23,213 bases of DNA. Origin: JBFELO01 sp041552055. Its GTDB lineage: Bacteria; Acidobacteriota; Thermoanaerobaculia; Thermoanaerobaculales; Sulfomarinibacteraceae. The translations under genes and the position numbers were made by a program. The notes beneath the pieces are model-generated. The model had not been told where the DNA came from and did no database searches. It was given only the letters and a program-made list of their open reading frames with translations. The stretch lies in NCBI GenBank assembly GCA_041552055.1, contig JBFELO010000077.1, forward strand, positions 1 to 23,213, written 5' to 3'. Below, one piece after another: positions 13,362 to 19,890 of this stretch (position 1 is its first letter; each line of letters opens with the position of its first letter).

Positions 13362-14843
13362 GTGAGCACCTTTGATCGCAACTGGCGTGAGCTGCAGCTC
13401 GAGACCCTGGTCGATCTGTCGTTGACCATCGGCGGCGTGCAGCCGGAGGAGGAGTTGGTGGACGAGCTTCTCCAGCGCGCGGTGGGCACGCTGGACGCGG
13501 GCTGCGGGTTCGTCGGGACCCACCACCCGGGCGGTCACGAGGCGATCGTGCGGGCCGTGCGGCTGCCGCAGGGCCTGGCGGCGATGCGGGCGTTGTTTCC
13601 GCCGGAGTTGCTCGAGGAACTCGCGGCCGGTACCGTGGTGCGGATCCAGCGCGACGAGGGGGAGCCGCCGTACGAGCTGATGGCGGCGCCGATCCGCTGG
13701 GGTCAGGAGACGCTCGGGATGGTGGTCCTGGGCGACAAGGAGACACGGGCCGGCCGGATTCCGTTCTCGGACAGTGACGCCCGATTCCTGCTGTCGCTGG
13801 CCAGCATGGTGGCAACGGCAGTGTCGACGTCACGTCGGGTGGCGGCGATCGAACGCGACCGGCAGCGCCTGGCGGAGGAGAACCGTGCGCTGAGAGACGT
13901 GGCGCAGCGAGAGGGTTTCGTGGGCGAGTCGACACCGATCCGAGAGGTCCTCGACTTGGTGCATCGGGTCGCGCCGACCCAGGTGAACGTGATGTTGCGC
14001 GGAGAGTCCGGGGTGGGCAAGGAGCGGGTCGCGCGGTTGCTCCACAGCTCGTCGGACCGCGTCGCCGGACCGTTCGTACCGCTCAACTGTGCCGCGCTGC
14101 CCGAGAGTCTGCTCGAGGCGGAGCTGTTCGGAATCGAGGAGGGAGTGGCGACCGGGGTGCAGCGCCGGCTCGGGAAGATCGAGCTGGCCAACGGTGGTTC
14201 CCTGTTTCTGGACGAGGTGGGAGATCTCACTCTGGCGCTCCAGGCAAAGCTGCTCAGGGTTGTTCAGGAACGGGAGCTGGAGCGGCTCGGCGGCCGTGAG
14301 CGGATTCCGGTCGACCTGCGCCTCGTGACCGCGACCAACCGTGACCTGGAGGAGATGGTGGAGCGAGGCGACTTCCGGCGCGACCTCTACTACCGGCTGC
14401 GGGTGGTGGTGGTAGAGGTGCCGCCGCTGCGCGAGCGTCGCGGCGACGTGCCGCTGCTGGCCCGCCACTTCCTCGAGCTGTACGGAGATCGCTTTGGGCG
14501 GCCGGGGTTGTTGCTGTCGCGGGAGGCGCTCGCAGCGCTCATGAACCACCCGTTTCCGGGCAACGTCCGCGAGCTGGAGAACGTCATTCAGGCGGCGGTC
14601 GCGCTGGCGCCAGGTGAGACCATCACCGAGCAGGATCTGCGTCTCGAGACAGTCGCGGGCGGCGAGCCCGGGTCCGAGACGATGCTGCCGTTGAAGGAGC
14701 TCGAGCTTCGCCACATCGAGCGGGTGCTGCGCGAGGTCGAGGGCAATCGGCAGGAGGCGGCGCGAATCCTGGGGATCGACCGGAGTACGCTCTACCGCAA
14801 GATGCAGCGTTTTGCAACAGATGGTGCAAATCGCACCAACTAG
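13362..14843 (+). CDS. Sigma-54-type enhancer-binding protein (GAF, AAA+, Fis HTH) with GVATGV in place of GAFTGA
   Basis: 493 aa. The N-terminal sensory GAF domain spans about 15-160. The AAA+ domain (about 187-420) has Walker A RGESGVGKE (214-221), Walker B SLFLDE (280-285), and downstream VDLRLVTATNRDLEEMV, FRRDLYYRL and PPLRERRGDVPLL; the end is FPGNVRELENVI. A C-terminal Fis-type helix-turn-helix follows (RQEAARILGIDRSTLYRKM). The L1 loop that normally reads GAFTGA and touches sigma-54 reads GVATGV (261-266), losing the phenylalanine. The GTG at 13362 is the only reasonable start for the GAF domain; the longer frame translates the heptamer array. The last codons contain one of two 17-bp dyads upstream of a sigma-54 promoter, so this protein probably controls the next operon and perhaps the two sigma-54 genes before it. 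Confidence 0.92.
   Translation: MSTFDRNWRELQLETLVDLSLTIGGVQPEEELVDELLQRAVGTLDAGCGFVGTHHPGGHEAIVRAVRLPQGLAAMRALFPPELLEELAAGTVVRIQRDEGEPPYELMAAPIRWGQETLGMVVLGDKETRAGRIPFSDSDARFLLSLASMVATAVSTSRRVAAIERDRQRLAEENRALRDVAQREGFVGESTPIREVLDLVHRVAPTQVNVMLRGESGVGKERVARLLHSSSDRVAGPFVPLNCAALPESLLEAELFGIEEGVATGVQRRLGKIELANGGSLFLDEVGDLTLALQAKLLRVVQERELERLGGRERIPVDLRLVTATNRDLEEMVERGDFRRDLYYRLRVVVVEVPPLRERRGDVPLLARHFLELYGDRFGRPGLLLSREALAALMNHPFPGNVRELENVIQAAVALAPGETITEQDLRLETVAGGEPGSETMLPLKELELRHIERVLREVEGNRQEAARILGIDRSTLYRKMQRFATDGANRTN
14822..14838. promoter_or_regulatory. Candidate upstream activator site 1
   Basis: TGGTGCAAATCGCACCA, a perfect 6-bp inverted repeat with 5-bp centre, inside the last codons of the enhancer-binding protein gene. 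Its centre is 93 bp (about nine helical turns) from that of site 2 and about 155 bp before the predicted transcription start. Confidence 0.6.
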
Positions 14844-14914
14844 CCTTACACACCCTTAACGTGAAGTGCACGGCTGGGCACCTGAGGGCCGGGGCGCATC
14901 TGTCTTGCCTGGAC

Positions 14915-14931
14915 TGGTGCAATATGCATCA
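14915..14931. promoter_or_regulatory. Candidate upstream activator site 2
   Basis: TGGTGCAATATGCATCA has the same 17-bp frame as site 1 with one mismatch between its arms. It lies 30 bp before the -24 element. Consensus of both sites: TGGTGCAAWWYGCAYCA. Confidence 0.55.
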
Positions 14932-14960
14932 ATTGGACGTTGCGGGGACTGAGCCGATCC

Positions 14961-14976
14961 TGGCACGGAAGTTGCC
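14961..14976 (+). promoter_or_regulatory. Sigma-54 promoter of the partner-switching operon
   Basis: TGGCACGGAAGTTGCC matches the -24/-12 consensus including the G after TGGCAC, with 10 bp between GG and GC. The GC is 25 bp before the ATG at 15000, and the GGAGG ribosome site follows directly after the predicted start point. Confidence 0.9.
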
Positions 14977-14999
14977 CTTCGTCCAGGCGGAGGTTGTTG

Positions 15000-15155
15000 A
15001 TGAGGTCTCTGGCTCTCCTACGCTTTACCGCGGTCGCAGGTGGTACCACAGCCCTCGTCACGGCCGCCGCCCATCTCGCCAATCTTCCCCTAAACATCCC
15101 GGTGCACCAACTTCGGCTCGCGTGGACGCTGGCTCTGGTTCTGATAGAGTTGTAG
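15000..15155 (+). CDS. Small hydrophobic protein heading the partner-switching operon
   Basis: 51 aa, beginning MRSLALLRFTAVAGGTTALV and ending TLALVLIEL. There is a basic residue at position 2 and a hydrophobic stretch (about 4-28), then LPLNIPVHQLRLAW and a second short hydrophobic end. It may be a membrane peptide or an exported signal-bearing peptide. The ATG has GGAGG 6 nt upstream, and the gene is the first behind a sigma-54 promoter; the RsbW-like gene starts 7 bp after its stop. No family is recognised. The ribosome site, promoter distance and spacing support it as real. Confidence 0.65.
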   Translation: MRSLALLRFTAVAGGTTALVTAAAHLANLPLNIPVHQLRLAWTLALVLIEL

Positions 15156-15162
15156 GTCCGCC

Positions 15163-15579
15163 ATGGAGGTCGTGCTGCACCTACCGGTGGTGCCGAACGT
15201 GGAGCTAGTCGCCGCGAAAGCCGTGGAAACCCTGGGCGATGCCCTGGGAATGCACCAGACCCACGTCGAAGCCGCAAGCGTCGCCATCGTCGAGGCATGT
15301 CTGAATGCCATGGAGCACGGTGGCGGGAGGGTCGTGGTTCGCCTCACCGGCGACGAAGACAGCGGTCGGCCGTGCCTGGTCATCGAGGTCGAGGATAACG
15401 GTGCGGGTTTCGACCCTGCAACCGTGCCCGCCAACGCCGCGTCGCGGGTGCTCGGCTGCGCGTCGAAGCGGGGTTGGGGTCTGACGTTGATCCGTGAGCT
15501 GATGGACGACGTCCAGATCCGATCGCGACCGGGGCAGACGCTCGTCTGGATGTGCAAGTACGGGGAGAGTGGGCCATGA
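15163..15579 (+). CDS. RsbW-like anti-sigma factor serine kinase (GHKL ATPase), partner-switching operon
   Basis: 138 aa HATPase_c domain: N box VAIVEACLNAMEHGGG, G1 box VEDNGAGFDP, G2 box KRGWGLTLIRELMDDV. In partner switching such a kinase holds its target inactive until captured by an unphosphorylated STAS protein, and inactivates that protein by Ser/Thr phosphorylation. The stop overlaps the start of the STAS gene (ATGA), so the two are made together. It shares the HATPase fold and the ELMD-V segment with the orphan protein at 9368 but is otherwise diverged. The target, sigma factor or other effector, is not encoded nearby. Confidence 0.9.
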   Translation: MEVVLHLPVVPNVELVAAKAVETLGDALGMHQTHVEAASVAIVEACLNAMEHGGGRVVVRLTGDEDSGRPCLVIEVEDNGAGFDPATVPANAASRVLGCASKRGWGLTLIRELMDDVQIRSRPGQTLVWMCKYGESGP

Positions 15580-15944
15580 ACGAGGACAAGATCAACCTGT
15601 CGAAAGATCTGATGCCGAATGGAATCGGCGTTATTTCGGCCGAGGGCTACATCAACAACGAGGGTGGTCAGGCTATCGCCGATGCGGCGACCGAGCTCAT
15701 GGACAGCGGCTGCTCCACCCTGCTGATCGACCTCGAAGGGACCCGCATCATCAACTCGATCGGCGTTTCGATCCTGCTCGAGATCATGGAGAAGCTGCTC
15801 GAAGAGAAGGGGCGGCTGGCGTTCTGCAACCTCACTCCCACCATATCCAAAACGTTCGAGATCATGGGATTGGTCCAGTACGCGACGATGTACCCGGATC
15901 GAGAGACGGCAACCTCAGAGCTGACGGGTCATGCCACTGGCTGA
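15576..15944 (+). CDS. STAS-domain anti-sigma factor antagonist
   Basis: 122 aa, a single STAS domain of the SpoIIAA/RsbV type. The signature is STLLIDLEGTRIINSIGVSILLEIMEKL, with the phospho-acceptor serine expected at INSIG. An AEGYINNEGG segment lies near the N-terminus and SKTFEIMGLVQYATMY near the end. It overlaps the kinase gene by 4 bp and the phosphatase gene by 14 bp, as expected for proteins needed in fixed ratio. The ATG at 15576 follows GGGAG. Confidence 0.92.
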   Translation: MNEDKINLSKDLMPNGIGVISAEGYINNEGGQAIADAATELMDSGCSTLLIDLEGTRIINSIGVSILLEIMEKLLEEKGRLAFCNLTPTISKTFEIMGLVQYATMYPDRETATSELTGHATG

Positions 15945-17457
15945 TCTGCTTCGCCTCGCCGACATCGCGCTCACCGGCCAGGCGAGTCCTCAGCTGTCGG
16001 AGGATCTGCTGCGGGCGGTGGTGGAGGAGACGGGGTCGCGGGCCGGTGTGCTCCGCCGCGCGGGCGATGTGGTGGCCCGGTGGCCGAGGACCGTGTCCAA
16101 TCAGGTCGAGGACGCCACCGAAGGCTGGACCGAGATGCCGTTCGACGCCGGCAACGGGCGCTGGGCGTTGCGCCTGCTGCAGGCGGAGCGGCTCGACGAG
16201 GCGGTGATGGGAGCGGTACGTCTGAACTTCCGCTCCTGGGATCTTGTCGACGAACTCAAACGCACCAGGTTCGACGAGCGAATTCATCTGTGGGAGCTGG
16301 AGGCGATTCGATCGATCGCCACCTCGATCGGGGGCATCCTCGACCCGCAACGTCTGGCCGAGGAGGTGATCAGTCATCTGGTGGCGCTGCTCGGCGTGCG
16401 GAGCGCGCACCTCTACCTCGGGGACGACGATGCCTCGGCCGTCAGCGTCGGTGGATTCGGTCCGGCGCCGCTCGACGCTGCCGAGCTCGAGCTCGCCTGG
16501 CGGGAGGGGATCCGCTCCGACGAGCTGGTGGCGTTGCCGCTGGAGGCCGACATCGGCACGCTCGGAGTCCTCGTGGTGGCGGACAAGGAAGCGCGGGCCG
16601 GCACCGAGCCGTTTGCCGCCAACGACGTGCGCCAGCTGGAGCTGTTCGCGATCCAGGTCACGGTGGCGATGGAGTTCGCCCGGCTCACCCAGGAGTCCTT
16701 GGAACGTGAACGCATGCGGCGCGAGCTCGAAGTGGCGGCGGAGATCCAGGCCTACCTGTACCCGCAGCGGTTTCCGGATTTTGCCGGCTACCGGCTCGCC
16801 GCGCGGTCGTCGCCGTCGCTCCAGGTCGCCGGTGATACCTACGACGTGATGCTGCACGACGGCGCACTGATAATCACCGTCACCGACGTGTCCGGCAAAG
16901 GAGTCGGGGCGGGGATGATCGCCTCGAGCGTCCACGCCGCGGTCCGTCTGCTCGCCCAGGACCTGACCGAGCTCGACGAGGTCGCGCGGCGGATCAACCG
17001 CTACCTTGTGACCGCGACCGAGGACAACCGATTCGCCACCTTCGCGATATTTCGATTGGCCTCCGACGGCGGCCTCACCGTGGTCAACGCCGGCCACTGC
17101 CCGGTGCTCATCCGTCGCCGGGACGGCTCGGTGCAGCACATCGAGTCGAGCGGGCTGCCGCTCGGCATCCTGGGGAAAGCTGACTACACGGCTGTCTCGG
17201 ACCACCTGGAGCCCGGCGACCTCGTGCTGCTGTACACCGACGGTCTCACCGAGGCCGAGGACCCCGACGAGCAGGAGTTCGGGGTCGATCGCGTCGCCCA
17301 GGTGGTGGCCGACATGGACCGGCCCACGGCAGAGGATGCCTGTAGTGAGCTGCTGCGGGTCGTGGAGGAGTTCACCTGCGGGCGTCCGCTGCAGGACGAC
17401 GCGACGTTGCTGGTAGTGGAGAGACTCGAGGAGGGTGAAGACATCGAGAACGTGTGA
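15931..17457 (+). CDS. GAF-domain PP2C (SpoIIE/RsbU-type) serine phosphatase
   Basis: 508 aa. The N-terminal 110 residues are poorly conserved. A GAF domain spans about 125-250 (WELEAIRSIATSIGGILDPQRL, then LPLEADIGTLGVLVVADKE), followed by a short helical linker (ESLERERMRRELEVAAEIQAYL). The SpoIIE phosphatase domain occupies about 280-505: VAGDTYDV (299-306), TVTDVSGKGVGAGMIAS, VNAGHCPVLI, GLPLGIL, LLYTDGLTEA and DDATLLVV. All metal-binding aspartates appear present. It would dephosphorylate the STAS protein in response to a signal sensed by its GAF domain. The ATG at 15931 overlaps the STAS gene. It is the last gene of the operon. Confidence 0.93.
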   Translation: MPLADLLRLADIALTGQASPQLSEDLLRAVVEETGSRAGVLRRAGDVVARWPRTVSNQVEDATEGWTEMPFDAGNGRWALRLLQAERLDEAVMGAVRLNFRSWDLVDELKRTRFDERIHLWELEAIRSIATSIGGILDPQRLAEEVISHLVALLGVRSAHLYLGDDDASAVSVGGFGPAPLDAAELELAWREGIRSDELVALPLEADIGTLGVLVVADKEARAGTEPFAANDVRQLELFAIQVTVAMEFARLTQESLERERMRRELEVAAEIQAYLYPQRFPDFAGYRLAARSSPSLQVAGDTYDVMLHDGALIITVTDVSGKGVGAGMIASSVHAAVRLLAQDLTELDEVARRINRYLVTATEDNRFATFAIFRLASDGGLTVVNAGHCPVLIRRRDGSVQHIESSGLPLGILGKADYTAVSDHLEPGDLVLLYTDGLTEAEDPDEQEFGVDRVAQVVADMDRPTAEDACSELLRVVEEFTCGRPLQDDATLLVVERLEEGEDIENV

Positions 17458-17471
17458 TCCAACCCGTGCCA

Positions 17472-17534
17472 GTCTCCGTGCCCGACTCTGCTCCGACCAT
17501 TTCGTGAGAACTCGGTCGCGGATACGGATACGGG
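17472..17534. repeat. Opposed hexamer arrays at a convergent gene end
   Basis: The left arm is GTCTCC, GTGCCC, GACTCT, GCTCCG (17472-17495); the right arm is CGCGGA, TACGGA, TACGGG (17517-17534). Same family as 2506-2645 and 3665-3754, but shorter. It fills the gap between the phosphatase and TetR stop codons and might serve as a two-way terminator, though no T-tract is seen. Confidence 0.65.
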
Positions 17535-17598
17535 ACCTGGGGCTGCGCGTGGTGTCACGCAGACGCAACCCGATCGCAATCAATGTGCGTGATACGAA

Positions 17599-18222
17599 TC
17601 AGGTATTTGCGTCCTGCACGATCCCGGAGCAGAGCAGCGACACCAGAGGCTCCACGCGACGTGCCAGATCACGCGGTTCATCCTCCAGCAACCAGCTCGT
17701 GACCGCCTCGTCCACGGCTCCGAACACGTAGATGATCCCGAGTCCCGGGCTGATGTCCGTGCGGAATGCCCCCGACTTCTGGCCGTCCTCGATAACCGTC
17801 CGCATCAGTCCGAGGTAGTCACCGAGCCGGCCCCGCGTGAACAGGTTCATGAATCGCCGGGAATGGCGGGTCTCGATCTGTAGGAACTGCGCCAGGGCGC
17901 GGTCCTGGCCGAGCGTCTCCAGGTGGAGGCGGACCACCGTGCGCAACTTTTCGATCGGATCGGAAACCAGTTCGATCTCCTTCCTGACCCGATCGGTGAA
18001 CCGCGCGAAGATCTCGTCGAAGATGCTGATCAACAGGTCTTCTTTGCCCTCGAAGTAGAGGTAGAGGGTGCCGTCTGCGACCTCCGCGGCCTGGGCGACA
18101 TCGGTCATCCTGGCGGCGAAATACCCGCTGCGCGCAAACACCTCGATCGCTGCGCGCATGATCCGTTGCCGTTTCAGTTCGCGGCTGGAGTCGTTGTTCT
18201 TGGCTGTGGCGTTGGTCGGCAT
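17599..18222 (-). CDS. TetR-family repressor, FadR-like (fatty-acid degradation type)
   Basis: 207 aa. The N-terminal TetR helix-turn-helix is KRQRIMRAAIEVFARSGYFAARMTDVAQAAEVADGTLYLYF, followed by EGKEDLLISIFDEIF. The C-terminal ligand domain includes LALAQFLQIETRHSRRF-like sequence, GAVDEAVTSWLLEDEPRDL and VSLLCSGI. This pattern (ADGTLYLYF-KEDLLISIF, and FG-x-DE-x-VT-W in the effector half) is that of Bacillus FadR/YsiA, which responds to long-chain acyl-CoA. The ATG at 18222 has GGGGAG 5 nt upstream; a start nine codons earlier would lie in the operator. Autoregulation is very likely from the palindrome over its promoter. No beta-oxidation genes are in the window, so its other targets lie elsewhere. 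Confidence 0.9.
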   Translation of the reverse strand: MPTNATAKNNDSSRELKRQRIMRAAIEVFARSGYFAARMTDVAQAAEVADGTLYLYFEGKEDLLISIFDEIFARFTDRVRKEIELVSDPIEKLRTVVRLHLETLGQDRALAQFLQIETRHSRRFMNLFTRGRLGDYLGLMRTVIEDGQKSGAFRTDISPGLGIIYVFGAVDEAVTSWLLEDEPRDLARRVEPLVSLLCSGIVQDANT

Positions 18223-18232
18223 CCAGTCTCCC

Positions 18233-18254
18233 CATGAATGAGCGCTCATTCATG
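18233..18254. promoter_or_regulatory. Perfect 22-bp palindromic operator of the TetR regulator
   Basis: The half-site CATGAATGAGC is followed directly by its exact reverse complement. The TGAATGA...TCATTCA ends match the known FadR operator type. It overlaps the 3' end of the -10 and the predicted transcription start of the repressor gene, and ends 10 bp before the ATG. Confidence 0.88.
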
Positions 18255-18280
18255 TTTCCACCAGAGGGTGGCCCTGTCAA
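18252..18280 (-). promoter_or_regulatory. Promoter of the TetR regulator
   Basis: A consensus TTGACA (minus strand, 18275-18280) lies 17 bp from AAACAT (18252-18257), which is preceded by TGG as an extended -10. Transcription would start near 18245, inside the palindrome. Confidence 0.6.
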
Positions 18281-18314
18281 GTTCCTTCCCCGTCGTGAGC
18301 ACTGCCTGCCGTCC

Positions 18315-18343
18315 TTGTCCGCGGTGCGGGAGCCCAGTACCAT
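18315..18343 (+). promoter_or_regulatory. Candidate promoter of the aminotransferase gene
   Basis: TTGTCC (18315-18320) and TACCAT (18338-18343) are 17 bp apart, each four of six to consensus. The start near 18350 leaves a 20-nt leader with GGAGGT before the GTG. The palindrome is 60 bp upstream, so direct repression by the TetR protein is possible but not obvious. Confidence 0.5.
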
Positions 18344-18369
18344 GGAGGGCCAATCGCGAGGAGGTCGTC

Positions 18370-19815
18370 GTGGTAGACGCCGAGGGCAAGACCGCCCAGC
18401 AGATCCGAATCGAGTTGTTCAACAGCTACCGTGAGTTGTTCGCCAGTGCCCCAATTCGACTGATGAGCAGCACCGTCAGCGCGATGCGATCGATGGGCTT
18501 CGACGATCTGGCATCGGCGATCGGCGATCTCGACTGGCAGACCGTGCCGCCCGACGACCCGGAGGATCCCGAGCTGCGGGCCGACTGGCAGGGACTCCTC
18601 GAGGGGGCCTTCGGCGACGTCGATCGCTGGTTGCACGAGCTCGATCCGCAGCCGATGGGCTACAACCTGGACTCAGTCGGCTACCCGACGGTGACCGGGG
18701 CGTGGGCCGCGATCTGGGAGCGGCAGCTGGGAATTCGCTTCGAGAACCGGCCCCAGGAGCCGGCCGAGGTTGTCGTCCTCCATGGCGGAAACCAGGCGGT
18801 GCAGGCCGCGTTGCTCGGAGTGGCGGAGGCACACCGTGACCGGTGCGGACCATCGAGCGCGCCCACTGTGCTGGTCCCGATCCCGACGTTTTCCTGCCCG
18901 CTGGATCAGATCGCGCTGCAGGGGATGCGAACGGTGCTGTTGCCACCCTCGGATCCTGGGATGGACCCTGCCGCCGAGGACCTCGATCGGTTACCGGACG
19001 GGGTCGACATCGACGGCGTGTACATGATGCCGATCAACAACCCCACCGGCCGCACGATGCCGCCGGATCGGCTCAGGGAATTCGTCGAGGCGGTCGTCGA
19101 CCGCTGGCCCCACGCCGGCGTCATCCTGGACTCGGTGTACGTCCGGCTCCACCCGCGGGACCGCGAACTGCTCGCCTGGTACGACGACGACGAGCGATTC
19201 GCTGAGGCGGTGCTGTTCATCGACTCGCTGTCCAAAACCCACGGCGTTACCGGGCTCAGGTCGGGCGCGATCCTGACCCGTTCCGAGCGACTCCGCCGGG
19301 GGGTGATAAGGTACTCGCAGAATGTCATGGCCGGGCCATCGAACGCCATGCAGGCAGTGGTCCTGGGGCTGTTGGCACCCTTTGCAGCAGGCGATGACGC
19401 CCTGGCCGACGATCGCATCCTCCTGCAACGTCGGATCGGTCGTCACCTCCAGCGGCGACGACGGCTACTGCTCGAGGCGGCGTTCGAGGCCCACCGAGAG
19501 TTGCTTCACCGTGATCAACCCTTGCTGCCGGACCCGGTCGGGTTCGACTGGGAGGGGTCGATGTACGCCGATCTCCAGCTAGACGAGCGCTGCTGCCGAC
19601 TGGCCGACCGACAGGGCGTCTCGCCGACGGTCGGTTTCTACCTAGAAACCGGCATCGCCGGCGTACCACTCGAGGGTTTCTGTCGCAACCCCAACCTCGT
19701 CCGGCATGGACTGGTGGTCAATGCCGACTCGGAGGCGCTCGCGGTGTTCCAGGAGCGCGCGACTCGCTTCGTGAGGCTCAGCTTCGGCATGACGCCGCCA
19801 CCGACGAGGGGGTGA
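18370..19815 (+). CDS. Fold-type I PLP-dependent aminotransferase
   Basis: 481 aa class I/II aminotransferase. PLP-binding features: GGNQAVQAAL (phosphate loop region), MPINNPTGRTMPPDRLREFV (NNPTG 223-227), VILDSVYV (Asp254) and FIDSLSKTHGVTGLRSGAIL with the Schiff-base lysine Lys289. The N-terminal 100 residues (RIELFNSYRELFASAPIRLMSS...) are long for the family, and I do not recognise a specific substrate. The GTG at 18370 has GGAGGT 4 nt upstream and a promoter at the right distance; the longer frame would start inside the operator. The last codons run into a GAGGGGGT octamer array, so the C-terminus (PPPTRG) is repeat-derived. Confidence 0.87.
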   Translation: MVDAEGKTAQQIRIELFNSYRELFASAPIRLMSSTVSAMRSMGFDDLASAIGDLDWQTVPPDDPEDPELRADWQGLLEGAFGDVDRWLHELDPQPMGYNLDSVGYPTVTGAWAAIWERQLGIRFENRPQEPAEVVVLHGGNQAVQAALLGVAEAHRDRCGPSSAPTVLVPIPTFSCPLDQIALQGMRTVLLPPSDPGMDPAAEDLDRLPDGVDIDGVYMMPINNPTGRTMPPDRLREFVEAVVDRWPHAGVILDSVYVRLHPRDRELLAWYDDDERFAEAVLFIDSLSKTHGVTGLRSGAILTRSERLRRGVIRYSQNVMAGPSNAMQAVVLGLLAPFAAGDDALADDRILLQRRIGRHLQRRRRLLLEAAFEAHRELLHRDQPLLPDPVGFDWEGSMYADLQLDERCCRLADRQGVSPTVGFYLETGIAGVPLEGFCRNPNLVRHGLVVNADSEALAVFQERATRFVRLSFGMTPPPTRG

Positions 19816-19823
19816 GGGGGTGA
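19806..19823. repeat. Short octamer array, GAGGGGGT
   Basis: Two perfect units plus GA. The array supplies the stop codon of the aminotransferase gene. The reverse complement resembles the TCATCCCC array at 23173-23213. Confidence 0.6.
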
Positions 19824-19890
19824 CCGCCCGTCGCTCAGCTCAACGGTATCTGGTTTTGGATAACGCCGGGCTCCGCCATCGCGGCCACGG

